DNA from: Nitrospirota bacterium
GTDB lineage: Bacteria > Nitrospinota > Nitrospinia > Nitrospinales > Nitrospinaceae
DNA length: 8,995 nucleotides
Direction of reading: 5' to 3'
Assembly: GCA_030600405.1 (NCBI GenBank)
Contig: JAUVMD010000034.1
Location: 1 to 8,995 of the forward strand
The position numbers and the translations under genes were made by a program. This document shows positions 1 through 7,178 of this stretch, piece by piece (position 1 is the stretch's first letter; the number at the start of each line of letters is the position of its first letter). The notes beneath the pieces were generated by a model. That model searched no databases and had not been told where the DNA came from. It saw only the letters and a list, made by a program, of their open reading frames with translations.

Positions 1-1301
1 CGGTGGATGGCGTCGTCGATTTTGTTTTGCTCGATCAATCCGGACACGCTGCCATCGTCACGGAGACCGTAATACAGCCCACGCTCAGGGTTTAAATTAT
101 GATACTCCAAATCGAGACTTTGTAAAATCGGGTCTTCCCATTGCAAGCCTTCCGCTTCCATAAAATCCATGAAAAGGCTTTCCTTGATCGCCCAATCGAT
201 GCGGTCAGACAGATTTTCCCGGTGATGTCTAAGGTCGCTCAAAGTACGCCCCCACTCGCGGGTGACCCAGTCCCATTCTTCCGTATCGCCAGAAAGACCG
301 GTGTGCTTGAGCACCTGCTCAAGATACCACTCCTGGATTGCCAGCGGTGTGACGGTTTTCCCCGATTGCAATTTCAAAAGAACCTTGCCGGTGGTATCCC
401 GCGACACGCGCTGGACGTCCGCCACCGGATCCGCCAACTCGAACGGCGCTTCCAGTTTCTGGGCACCAATCAGCGTCAATACTAGCCGGGTGGTCCCCAC
501 CTTCAATGCCGTCGCGTAGGGCGACATGTTGGCGTCCCCTAAAATCAAATGCAGACGGCGGTAATCCTGAGTCGCATGCGGCTCATCGCGCGTATTGATG
601 ATGGGCCGCTCGGTCATGGTCTCGATACTGAGCACGCTGTCAATAAAGTCGGAACGTTGCGCCAGTTGCAAACCGGTGAACCCGTCTTCGTTTTTGCGTT
701 CCGCGCCGACTTTCCCCGCCCCGGCGTATAACTGCCGCGTCACCAGAAACGGTACCAGATGCCGGACCCAGACATCGAACGGCAGTTTCCGCGGAATCAG
801 ATAATTGTCGTGGGTGCCGTAACTGTGCCCACTGTAATCCGTGTTGTTTTTAAACAACTGCAGATAGTCGCCGCCTAAATCCTGATTGCGGAGGCGGACA
901 CAATCGCAGACGATCGTTTCCCCGGCCATATCGTGCGTAACCAGATCGAACACGGTTCGGCATTCCGGGGTGCTGTATTCCGGGTGCGTGTGGTCGTTGT
1001 AAAAACGCGCACCGTTGGTCAGCACCCGGTCGCTTTTCATCTCCCAATACGAATAGGGCCGCTTGCGGTCCTGTTCGCAAAATTCGTCTTCCTCTTCATC
1101 CTGCGCCAGCCGGGACACCTGAAACCCGCGCATATCTTGATGTGTGCGCTCGCGGTTATAAGCCCAGGCCTTGAAAACGCTTTTCGCTTCACACCGGGCC
1201 AACAAGCGCATCGACTCTTCGACCGGATCCGAATCCGCCTGATCCTCACGAATGATGCCGTATTCCGTTTCGATCCCCAGCAGAGGTACAATTTCGTTCA
1301 T
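1..1301 (-). CDS. dop: Depupylase/Pup deamidase Dop (partial, 3' end beyond window)
   Basis: Member of the Dop/PafA carboxylate-amine ligase-like family, acting in the cytoplasm on the Pup (or UBact) tag. Dop deamidates the C-terminal Gln of Pup and cleaves tags from substrates. I translated the frame by hand; it is open for 433 codons to the window edge. Visible family motifs are GIETEYGI near residues 9-16 (metal/ATP-binding Glu residues), LTNGARFYNDHTHPEYS near 93-109 (the Asp before HTH is the catalytic position), NNTDYSGHSYGTHDNY near 151-166 and INTRDEPHA near 234-242. The stretch between DMRGF and LTNGAR is long and acidic, like the Dop-specific loop that PafA lacks. This, with LTNGAR and DHTHPEYS, favours Dop, although NNTD and LPFLVTRQL-like segments also resemble PafA. 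Its ATG overlaps the arc stop codon as ATGA and has no Shine-Dalgarno sequence, so translation is probably coupled to arc. About 70 C-terminal residues are missing compared with the roughly 500 of known Dop. Confidence 0.88.
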   Translation of the reverse strand, partial: MNEIVPLLGIETEYGIIREDQADSDPVEESMRLLARCEAKSVFKAWAYNRERTHQDMRGFQVSRLAQDEEEDEFCEQDRKRPYSYWEMKSDRVLTNGARFYNDHTHPEYSTPECRTVFDLVTHDMAGETIVCDCVRLRNQDLGGDYLQLFKNNTDYSGHSYGTHDNYLIPRKLPFDVWVRHLVPFLVTRQLYAGAGKVGAERKNEDGFTGLQLAQRSDFIDSVLSIETMTERPIINTRDEPHATQDYRRLHLILGDANMSPYATALKVGTTRLVLTLIGAQKLEAPFELADPVADVQRVSRDTTGKVLLKLQSGKTVTPLAIQEWYLEQVLKHTGLSGDTEEWDWVTREWGRTLSDLRHHRENLSDRIDWAIKESLFMDFMEAEGLQWEDPILQSLDLEYHNLNPERGLYYGLRDDGSVSGLIEQNKIDDAIH

Positions 1302-2920
1302 ATGATCGACCGGCTGAGGGTATCGGATGCGGCCTGATCGGAATCGTTGGGCCGCCGTACCCGCACCACGTTCTTCGGATCAAAATCGAGTAGCTGGAGC
1401 CAGTCTTCCATATTGGAATCGGTGGGTAAAATGCTATTCTCCGTGAACTCTTTTTTCAGAGCCTGCGTCATGTCGTCGCTCTTGATCTGCAATTCTTCTC
1501 CGGTAATGGCCCTCTCAATGGCGCGTTCCTTGGCACGCAAAACGATGCCTTCGAGAATGGCGCCGGAAACAAAATCTTTCCAATAGAGTTTTTTGAACTC
1601 GCCGCTACGGAGGGTCAAAACCAGCGCTTCCTGTTCCGGAGATTTTTTGAATAAATGATCAAGGAAGGGGTGAATCAGGTCGTTCAGCCGGTCGCCTTCG
1701 ATCGGGAGTTCGGGCTTGAGGTACACTTTCAAAATGGATACGCAATCTTCCCGGCTGGGACGTCCCACTTTAATTTTGCGGTCGATGCGTCCTGGTCTTA
1801 AAATCGCAGGGTCGATCAAATCGGGCCGGTTGGTTGCGAGGATCACCACCATTTCGCGGACCGACTGAATGCCGTCCATCTCCGCGCAGAACATCGGGAC
1901 CAGGGTATTGGAGATGTTGTTGACGCGCAGGGCCTGCCGCGTGCCGAGTACCGATTCGGCTTCGTCGATGAAGATGAATGGGAGCTTGCCTTTTTCTTTG
2001 TACTGGCGCGCCCGTTTGAAAATTTCGCGGACTTTGCGTTCCGATTCGCCCAGCCACATGTTGAGAATTTCCGGACCCTTGACGTGGATGAACCGGCCTT
2101 CCAGGTCCTTACTGCCTTCATCCTTGGACTGGAGCTGGGCAACCACGTCGGACAGGATGGCTTTGCCGATCAGTGTTTTGCCACAACCGGGCGGGCCGTA
2201 AAACAGGAACCCCTTAGGCATACGATATTCCATCTTATTAAGAATCTCTTCGTGTAGAATGGGGTACTCGATAACCTTGCGGACTTCCTCGATGACTTTT
2301 TCCTGTCCTCCAACCTGCTTCCAAGTGACGGGAACGTAATCGTCCTCCACCAACGATTTGGACCGGCGTTTGGGGAGACGCTTCATGATGACCTTCTGTG
2401 TAGGATCGAGAATAACCTCGTCGCCTTCCTTGAAGGTTTCCTGTTCCAACTCGGTGCAGGGAATCACCATAGAATCGGAAGTGTTGGTGCCGCCCCCGAC
2501 CAACCAATGACCGTCGTCCAGACGGGACACGATGCGGGATATCGGGCCTCTTTCGGGCCGGGGAAGTTTGGCGATCGCGACAAATCCTTCGTTGACTGCG
2601 ACCTGATCTCCTATTTGCAATTCTCCGTTTTCGAGAATCTCGGGAGAAACCGCCGCTTGGTAGTCGGTTCCGCCAACATTCAGGCGGTACAAGTCGTCTT
2701 GTCCCTTGCCGAGAATGGTCCCGATGCGATGGGCCGGCAGTTTGAGCTGGCGAATGGTTTCTTCCAGCGTTTTAATTTTGAGATTATACTGTTGAGCAGA
2801 TTGCTGGGCCTGCAGAAGGGCATCGCGCAGATCGAATATTTTTTCCTGAAGGTCCGGCCTATCCGCCGTTTCCTCCAGCATTTGATCGATTAATTCTATA
2901 ATATGGGTGGGGTCTCCCAT
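1298..2920 (-). CDS. arc: Proteasome-associated AAA+ ATPase (ARC/Mpa family)
   Basis: Hexameric ring ATPase that recognises Pup-tagged proteins through its N-terminal coiled coil, unfolds them and feeds them to the 20S proteasome. At 540 residues it has a coiled coil (about 8-60), tandem OB-type domains (about 62-185) and one AAA+ module. The module shows Walker A GPPGCGKT (242-249), a pore-loop aromatic WLG (289-291, where family members usually have Phe or Tyr), Walker B FIFIDEAE (315-322), sensor-1 ATN (362-364) and arginine-finger RPGRIDR (375-381). The C terminus ends in TLSRSII, without the penultimate Tyr (QYL-type end) that docks Mpa on the proteasome in actinobacteria. The start at 2920 is supported by AAGGTG (2925-2930) just upstream and by the coiled coil starting at once. 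It is first in an operon with dop. PAN/Rpt-type ATPases are less likely given the double OB region and the adjacent dop. Confidence 0.93.
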   Translation of the reverse strand: MGDPTHIIELIDQMLEETADRPDLQEKIFDLRDALLQAQQSAQQYNLKIKTLEETIRQLKLPAHRIGTILGKGQDDLYRLNVGGTDYQAAVSPEILENGELQIGDQVAVNEGFVAIAKLPRPERGPISRIVSRLDDGHWLVGGGTNTSDSMVIPCTELEQETFKEGDEVILDPTQKVIMKRLPKRRSKSLVEDDYVPVTWKQVGGQEKVIEEVRKVIEYPILHEEILNKMEYRMPKGFLFYGPPGCGKTLIGKAILSDVVAQLQSKDEGSKDLEGRFIHVKGPEILNMWLGESERKVREIFKRARQYKEKGKLPFIFIDEAESVLGTRQALRVNNISNTLVPMFCAEMDGIQSVREMVVILATNRPDLIDPAILRPGRIDRKIKVGRPSREDCVSILKVYLKPELPIEGDRLNDLIHPFLDHLFKKSPEQEALVLTLRSGEFKKLYWKDFVSGAILEGIVLRAKERAIERAITGEELQIKSDDMTQALKKEFTENSILPTDSNMEDWLQLLDFDPKNVVRVRRPNDSDQAASDTLSRSII

Positions 2921-2948
2921 GCGGCACCTTATTGAGGGGTATTTATCA

Positions 2949-2978
2949 ATTGTATGAATAATAAACTCAACAAATCAA
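2949..2978 (-). promoter_or_regulatory. Predicted sigma70-type promoter of arc-dop
   Basis: Read on the minus strand, a TTGATT -35 box (2973-2978) and a TACAAT -10 box (2949-2954) are separated by 18 bp. Transcription would start near 2942, giving a leader of about 20 nt that still contains the AAGGTG ribosome-binding site. This fits a housekeeping promoter close to the start codon. It is a prediction from consensus only. Confidence 0.45.
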
Positions 2979-3186
2979 GTCATTTCGCAGGGTTGGGAGG
3001 TTGTCTGATTAGCCGGAAAACCTGCATTTAAAAGCCTTTCGAAGAAAAACTTAAGGGAGCAATTGTAACTTCAAGGCGGCGGGCTCAACTAACCCGTTGA
3101 TTTTAAACAAAATTTACTGGAATTTGGATTAGCTTTTTAATTACAATAAGTTAAAAGGTTCAATTTTCTCAGGGAGATATTGCGGC

Positions 3187-3218
3187 GAACCCCGCTCAAG
3201 AGACACATTTGCGGGTTC
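3187..3218 (+). promoter_or_regulatory. Leader hairpin just upstream of the nucleotidyltransferase-like gene
   Basis: GAACCCCGC (3187-3195) can pair with GCGGGTTC (3211-3218) with one bulged C around a 15-nt loop. It ends 13 nt before the ATG at 3232, so it would occupy the ribosome-entry region, where no normal Shine-Dalgarno sequence is present. It could modulate translation or be incidental. Confidence 0.3.
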
Positions 3219-3231
3219 CCCGAAACAAGCC

Positions 3232-4527
3232 ATGTTCCGAATCAAAAATAAACCGCTTATCGATAAGTGCATTATCAGCTTCAGCCACAACTGTTACGAA
3301 AGCCGGAGTTTGGCTGACAAGTTCGCGCTGGAAAAAGCGCGCCGGGAAATCGCTCAGAAGAAAAAAGGCGTGAGCCACCTCATCCTGCGGGCCGAGGACG
3401 ACGACATCGACCGGCTTAAGTTCCTGTTTCTGGTCCGGGGTATTCCCATCATGTGCTACGCCCTCGGCAACTTGCTGACGTCGAGTCTGAAAGAAATCGT
3501 CGTGGTGGGTTCGGCCGAGGTAAACCTCATCCTGGAACATTTTCTAGAGGTGATCGACACCCGCGGCAAGAAAGTGATGTTCGTTCATGAAGACCCGGAC
3601 AACCTGATGCTGATCAATACAATGATCCTGGGCAGAAACCAACTCTCCCTCGCCGCCAATGAACTGGTGTTGTTCCAGCCGGGCGACCTGCCTTTTATGT
3701 ACAATCTGGAAGGCGTGTTACGAGATGCGGACCTCAAACACCACAATCTGGTTATCTGGCTGAATTCGCGCCAGGCCATGTTCCCGCATTTCAAGGAGAA
3801 CCCCGCCAGCGAATTCGTGGGTCGCAATTATCATTACCGGGTCATCGCCGAAAAAGCCAAACAGCTTCACGATGTGAAGGAACCCAACGTCTACCCCATC
3901 AATCTTTCGGCGATCGAGGAAGATATCATTGAACTCCTGCACCAAACCCGCAAGGACGGGAAAATTTTCAACGCGGGTTTCAGCAAAGCCCTGCGTTCCC
4001 CGGCCCGCATGCTGAGGCTGTTACCGGTTCTGGCGAAACACTTCCGGCACTTTGATTCCGATTTGAAGCAATTCCGTCTGGACGATGATTTTAAATTCGG
4101 AGCGCATCTTAAGAATTTCAATCAGGGTGCCTCCATTCTTCTGGATACCCCCTTTCTCGCCAAATTCAACGACGACCCAGCTTTCGTTTCGGATGTGGAC
4201 GCGCTGGAGGATTGGGAGGATTTCGAATCGCTGGTGCATTTTGCGGAAGAGCGGCATGGAAATGACGGACTCGCGGCCATCCATCCCTTCGGCAAAGAAC
4301 TGTTGCGGTTTAAAAAACAGGCCATGCCCAAGTTGAAAAAACTGGTTCCGATGTACGCCGATTTTCACGATTACCTCAACCGGCTTTATCGCTCAATGGA
4401 AATGCAATATGTCCCCTTCGATGAAGCAGGCCAGTACGACACCCCCAACCTGCACACCCCTCAAACCGAAACGGCGTACCGCTGGTACGCGGACAAAACC
4501 CTGCGCTTTGCCCAAAGAATAGCCTGA
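3232..4527 (+). CDS. Divergent nucleotidyltransferase-like (MobA/GT-A fold) protein
   Basis: This 431-residue soluble protein probably has an NTP-transferase fold in its N-terminal three quarters. Residues 48-94 (SHLILRAE to VVVGSAE) follow the family pattern of a first beta strand, loop, R-G-x-P helix and a second strand. FQPGDLPFM (148-156) resembles the Mg-binding GD-x-P segment of MobA-like enzymes, and DVDALEDWEDFE (321-332) resembles their closing D-x-D-x-P-E-D motif. The glycine-rich signature loop (usually L-A-A-G-x-G-x-R-x) is replaced by LRAEDDDIDR, so nucleotide binding may be altered or lost. The last roughly 100 residues are charged and aromatic-rich and match nothing I recognise. 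The ATG at 3232 is the first usable start in an open frame that reaches back to a TAG at 3130-3132; upstream codons include no GTG or TTG. It is divergent from arc; substrate and pathway are unknown. Confidence 0.6.
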   Translation: MFRIKNKPLIDKCIISFSHNCYESRSLADKFALEKARREIAQKKKGVSHLILRAEDDDIDRLKFLFLVRGIPIMCYALGNLLTSSLKEIVVVGSAEVNLILEHFLEVIDTRGKKVMFVHEDPDNLMLINTMILGRNQLSLAANELVLFQPGDLPFMYNLEGVLRDADLKHHNLVIWLNSRQAMFPHFKENPASEFVGRNYHYRVIAEKAKQLHDVKEPNVYPINLSAIEEDIIELLHQTRKDGKIFNAGFSKALRSPARMLRLLPVLAKHFRHFDSDLKQFRLDDDFKFGAHLKNFNQGASILLDTPFLAKFNDDPAFVSDVDALEDWEDFESLVHFAEERHGNDGLAAIHPFGKELLRFKKQAMPKLKKLVPMYADFHDYLNRLYRSMEMQYVPFDEAGQYDTPNLHTPQTETAYRWYADKTLRFAQRIA

Positions 4528-4673
4528 TCCAAATCTTAATTGCCTATAATTCAACCCTTTTCCCTGTGGTGGATGTTCGCGGAGTTTTTATTTGCTGGCG
4601 GCGGCCAGGATGCGCTAAAGTGAAGGTGGGTACTGTTGCTCTGCCATCGGTTTTGGCGGTTCCGAAAAGAGAA

Positions 4674-4693
4674 GGCCTGCCACCATCCAGGCC
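4674..4693 (+). other. Hairpin immediately upstream of the TonB-like gene
   Basis: GGCCTG (4674-4679) and CAGGCC (4688-4693) form a perfect 6-bp stem with an 8-nt loop, ending 15 nt before the ATG at 4709. It is followed by AAAAGTG rather than a T-run, so it is not a convincing terminator for the gene upstream. It may be a leader structure. The rest of the 181-bp spacer (4528-4708) shows no clear promoter or terminator. Confidence 0.3.
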
Positions 4694-4708
4694 AAAAGTG
4701 TTGTTATT

Positions 4709-5626
4709 ATGTCGATTAACAGACTTATAATTCAAGAAGCTCCGCGGCTTAAATGGTTTGTGTTTATGTCCGTGTGCCTTCATATTGTTATGATCACACA
4801 TGAATGGTCTGACGATAAGATACTGAAGAAAAAATTTCCCGCGGTGAAGGTCAAATACCTGCCGCAAAAAGTCCCGACCCTTGCAGACATTCCGAAACCG
4901 CGCACTATTGAAACGCCTAAAAGTTCCGAGTTGATTGCCCGTTACGACAGCCGGGCCCATTCCAATCGCAACACCAAAAAGAACCGGCGTTATCAGAACA
5001 AAAAAACGGTGGTCCCCAAAGCCAAAAAATCCGTAGCGATTTCTAAAAAATCGCAACCCACTCTCAAAAAGAAAAAACCACAGGAGCCCACCCCCTCAAC
5101 GATTAAAAAACCTTTCCGTCCACATGACAAAGGATTAACTCTTCCCAAAACCAAGGGAGAAGTCTCCAAAAGTTCACCACCAAAACGGATTACCGGAGGA
5201 ACGCTGGCACTCCTGGATGGATTCGATGCGGATAAATACGCCGCTATGGATATGGAATCCGAAACCGCTGAGGATGATGGTGAAGCGATTTCCCTGGATA
5301 CACGGGAAACCAAGTATGCCTCCTATTTTGCGCGTATCAAGCGACAGATCGAACTGGCATGGAATTACCCCTACGAGGCGCAGCGCAAGGGAATTACCGG
5401 GGAACTGACACTTCGTTTTCAGATTTCCAGGGACGGCAACCTGACGAATGTCAGGTTGATCAATGGTTCCGGGTACAACGTTCTGGATGAGGCGGCGCTG
5501 CAGGCGGTTAAATCCGCGGCACCCTATTATCCTTTTCCTGTCACCATCGACCGGGAAACCCTGGCGATTCTAGCAAACTTCATCTACAGCCCCAGGCCAA
5601 GTGCCCGGTATTTTCCACGCCCTTAA
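4709..5626 (+). CDS. TonB-like energy transducer protein
   Basis: Periplasm-spanning protein that would pass energy from an ExbB/ExbD inner-membrane complex to outer-membrane TonB-dependent receptors. It has 305 residues. A short membrane segment lies at about 16-31; its SVCLH (21-25) matches the Ser/His pair of the E. coli TonB membrane helix (SVCIH) needed for ExbBD coupling. A long Lys- and Pro-rich linker (about 45-165) follows. The C-terminal TonB domain spans about 202-295, with YFARIKRQIELAWNYP, GELTLRFQISRDGNLTNVRL, SGYNVLDEAALQAV and a final strand near LAILANFIYSP. No strong ribosome-binding site precedes 4709, but the next Met at residue 20 would cut into the membrane segment, so 4709 is preferred. 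No exbB, exbD or receptor gene is nearby, so its partners are encoded elsewhere. It converges on the GGDEF-PilZ gene on the opposite strand. Confidence 0.87.
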   Translation: MSINRLIIQEAPRLKWFVFMSVCLHIVMITHEWSDDKILKKKFPAVKVKYLPQKVPTLADIPKPRTIETPKSSELIARYDSRAHSNRNTKKNRRYQNKKTVVPKAKKSVAISKKSQPTLKKKKPQEPTPSTIKKPFRPHDKGLTLPKTKGEVSKSSPPKRITGGTLALLDGFDADKYAAMDMESETAEDDGEAISLDTRETKYASYFARIKRQIELAWNYPYEAQRKGITGELTLRFQISRDGNLTNVRLINGSGYNVLDEAALQAVKSAAPYYPFPVTIDRETLAILANFIYSPRPSARYFPRP

Positions 5627-5717
5627 ACCGTCTCTCGGGATTATGGGAGCAATCACCACAAAGAGCCTTTGAAAGCTCCGGCAAGTTTGATTCGGGTGGA
5701 TGAAAAGAGAAGAGGTA

Positions 5718-6914
5718 TTAATACGCAGAAGAGAACGCTTGAAGCAGACTGGTAAAATGCTTACTGATGTCCACCCGATCCTGTTCTCCAAAGTGCAGAA
5801 ACGTGACGCCCACATCATAAGAAGAACCGGATGGCTGTAAACGGGTCACCCGCCCCACCATCACCAACGGTGTATCCCGGGAAGAGAGAGGCACCTCCAC
5901 CTGAATACGGCTTCCCATGTCTAAGGGTTTCTGCAATTCAAATAACATACCCGAAAGACTGAGATCCTTTATGCGGCCCAAAGAGGGCGATTGGCTGGTT
6001 TTCATTCCAAGCTCCTGAACTTTTATGGGACCGATCAAACCCATTCGATAGTTGTGGCGTTTGTCTTCCGAAAATAGGACGATCTGGTTCCTACCCTGAT
6101 CTTTGGCCCGGTACAAGGCCCGGTCGGCACACTCTACCATTTCCGTTTCGATATCAGTATCCAGCGGAAATGTGGCGACTCCACCGGCAACCGTAACTTC
6201 AATTTGCTTCCCTTCGAAACTCAAATTCATACGTTCGATTTTATGCCGGATGCGCTCGGCAAGAATCAAAGCATTGTATTTTGGAGTTCCGGGAAGTATC
6301 AGGATCATTTCCTCTCCGCCAAAACGGAACGCGATGTCCTCAGTCCGTTTTTCTGATTGAATCAGTTTGGCGACAGATTTTAAAACCATATCCCCGGCCT
6401 GGTGCCCAAGGGTGTCGTTGATTCTTTTAAAATGATCGAGATCAAAAAAGACCAGCGAAAATTCCGTTTGATAGCGTTTGCACCGCGATGCCTCGCTCTT
6501 GAGAGCCTCCTCAAAATAGGACCGGTTATAAAGACCGGTCAGGCGGTCACATTTGCAATAATGGCTGGTTTCTTCAAACAGATTCAACTCCACCACTTTG
6601 GGATGGATCAACTCTCGACGAACGGTCAACATATAATCGCAGATGGCTGTGGTGAGGTTGACCGGCCGGACCATGCAGTCCATCATCTGTTGTCGATGCT
6701 GCACCAGGCCCTGCCAAATAGATCGGGCTTCGTTATCCTTAAAATCCAGCTGTGTGAAAATATTCAACAGAACGGGATAAATTTTTTCGCCCTGGGTTCC
6801 TGCCAAGTCATCCACATGGCGCAAGAATTCATCCTCATTCTGTGAATAGGCATTGAGTTGCTGAATCAGTGAAGCCCTTAAAGATACCTTTGAGTGGTCC
6901 TGTAATATATCCAT
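5718..6914 (-). CDS. GGDEF-PilZ protein, probable diguanylate cyclase (paralogue 1)
   Basis: Predicted cytoplasmic enzyme that makes cyclic di-GMP from two GTP and also binds it. The 398 residues contain an unnamed N-terminal domain (about 1-115), a GGDEF domain (about 118-283) and a PilZ domain (about 285-390). In the GGDEF domain I see CDRLTGLYNR (122-131), the metal-binding FFDLDHFKRIND (156-167), an RTED inhibitory I-site (190-193) exactly five residues before the active-site GGEE (199-202), and GGVATFP (244-250). GGEE is an accepted active variant. The PilZ domain has the R-x3-R motif (RHNYR, 286-290) and D-x-S-x2-G (317-322), the two parts of its cyclic di-GMP pocket. No membrane segment or signal peptide is seen. 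It lies downstream of its paralogue on the same strand, 282 bp away, and has its own predicted sigma54-type promoter. Product feedback could act at both I-site and PilZ. Confidence 0.92.
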   Translation of the reverse strand: MDILQDHSKVSLRASLIQQLNAYSQNEDEFLRHVDDLAGTQGEKIYPVLLNIFTQLDFKDNEARSIWQGLVQHRQQMMDCMVRPVNLTTAICDYMLTVRRELIHPKVVELNLFEETSHYCKCDRLTGLYNRSYFEEALKSEASRCKRYQTEFSLVFFDLDHFKRINDTLGHQAGDMVLKSVAKLIQSEKRTEDIAFRFGGEEMILILPGTPKYNALILAERIRHKIERMNLSFEGKQIEVTVAGGVATFPLDTDIETEMVECADRALYRAKDQGRNQIVLFSEDKRHNYRMGLIGPIKVQELGMKTSQSPSLGRIKDLSLSGMLFELQKPLDMGSRIQVEVPLSSRDTPLVMVGRVTRLQPSGSSYDVGVTFLHFGEQDRVDISKHFTSLLQAFSSAY

Positions 6915-6965
6915 GACCGTGAGTTATTCTCCATCGGTTGTAAATTGGTTTCCCCCTTTGATTAA

Positions 6966-6982
6966 AGCAAAATAAATGCCAA
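6966..6982 (-). promoter_or_regulatory. Predicted sigma54-type (-24/-12) promoter of GGDEF-PilZ paralogue 1
   Basis: On the minus strand the sequence TTGGCATTTATTTTGCT matches the sigma54 pattern YTGGCAC-N5-TTGCW, with the GG and GC dinucleotides at the required spacing (12 bases between the first G of each). The only clear departure is T for C after GGCA. Transcription would start near 6955, leaving a leader of about 40 nt before the ATG at 6914. Sigma54 promoters need an enhancer-binding activator; none is encoded in the window. Consensus-based prediction only. Confidence 0.5.
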
Positions 6983-7091
6983 ACGGAATCGAGGCGCACC
7001 CACAAATCCTTTAGAATCAATGTTTTATTGGGCTTAAGGAATTAATGTTAGTGGGGGTTTGAGGTTTTCGTGGGGTAGACTGTGTAAAAGA

Positions 7092-7127
7092 GTCAAAAAA
7101 CTTGGACCCTATGATGGAGTTTTTGAC
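7092..7127. repeat. AT-rich inverted repeat in the spacer between the two GGDEF-PilZ genes
   Basis: GTC plus AAAAACT (7092-7094, 7096-7102) pairs with AGTTTTT plus GAC (7118-7127), a 10-bp stem with one bulged A and a 15-nt loop. The loop carries GGACCCTAT (7104-7112), which is the exact complement of ATAGGGTCC at 7173-7181. The stem has T-rich arms but no GC-rich core, so it is not a standard terminator. The rest of the 282-bp spacer holds the sigma54-type promoter and no gene I can support. Confidence 0.4.
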
Positions 7128-7178
7128 GAATACCGGTACAAGCGTATAGTGGGCTATTGAATTGAAATTAGAATAGGG

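Larger units (their letters stand above)
2921..3231. other. Divergent intergenic region between arc and the nucleotidyltransferase-like gene
   Basis: This AT-rich spacer of 311 bp separates two divergent genes. It holds the arc promoter, a small inverted repeat TCAAC-N6-GTTGA (3085-3100) and a larger leader hairpin listed separately. On the plus strand there is a TACAAT at 3142-3147 that could be a -10 box, but the only TTG-containing hexamer upstream (TTGGAT, 3124-3129) is just 12 bp away, so I do not call a promoter. I see no small gene or RNA gene here. Confidence 0.5.

Noticed and set aside
1..1301. Assignment of the partial gene as the ligase PafA
   Set aside because: Several short segments resemble PafA, but the LTNGAR and DHTHPEYS motifs, the long acidic loop before them and direct coupling to arc fit Dop better.
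933..1337. 134-codon open frame on the plus strand
   Set aside because: Antisense to the 5' part of dop, whose frame is continuous with conserved motifs.
2507..2893. 128-codon open frame on the plus strand
   Set aside because: Antisense to the coiled-coil and OB region of arc; a by-product of its codon use.
4620..4730. Possible 36-codon gene starting with GTG before the TonB-like gene
   Set aside because: No ribosome-binding site, it overlaps the TonB start and it has no recognisable sequence; kept only as a low-interest observation.
4544..5056. 170-codon open frame on the minus strand
   Set aside because: Its 3' two thirds lie in the spacer and its 5' part is antisense to the TonB membrane segment and linker; it has no recognisable domain, and the TonB frame explains the region.
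5627..5717. Possible terminator between the convergent TonB and GGDEF-PilZ genes
   Set aside because: Only a 4-bp GAGC/GCTC stem with three U residues on the minus strand; too weak to call.
6402..6845. 147-codon open frame on the plus strand
   Set aside because: Entirely antisense to the GGDEF-PilZ gene, whose motifs are intact; no domain and no ribosome-binding site.
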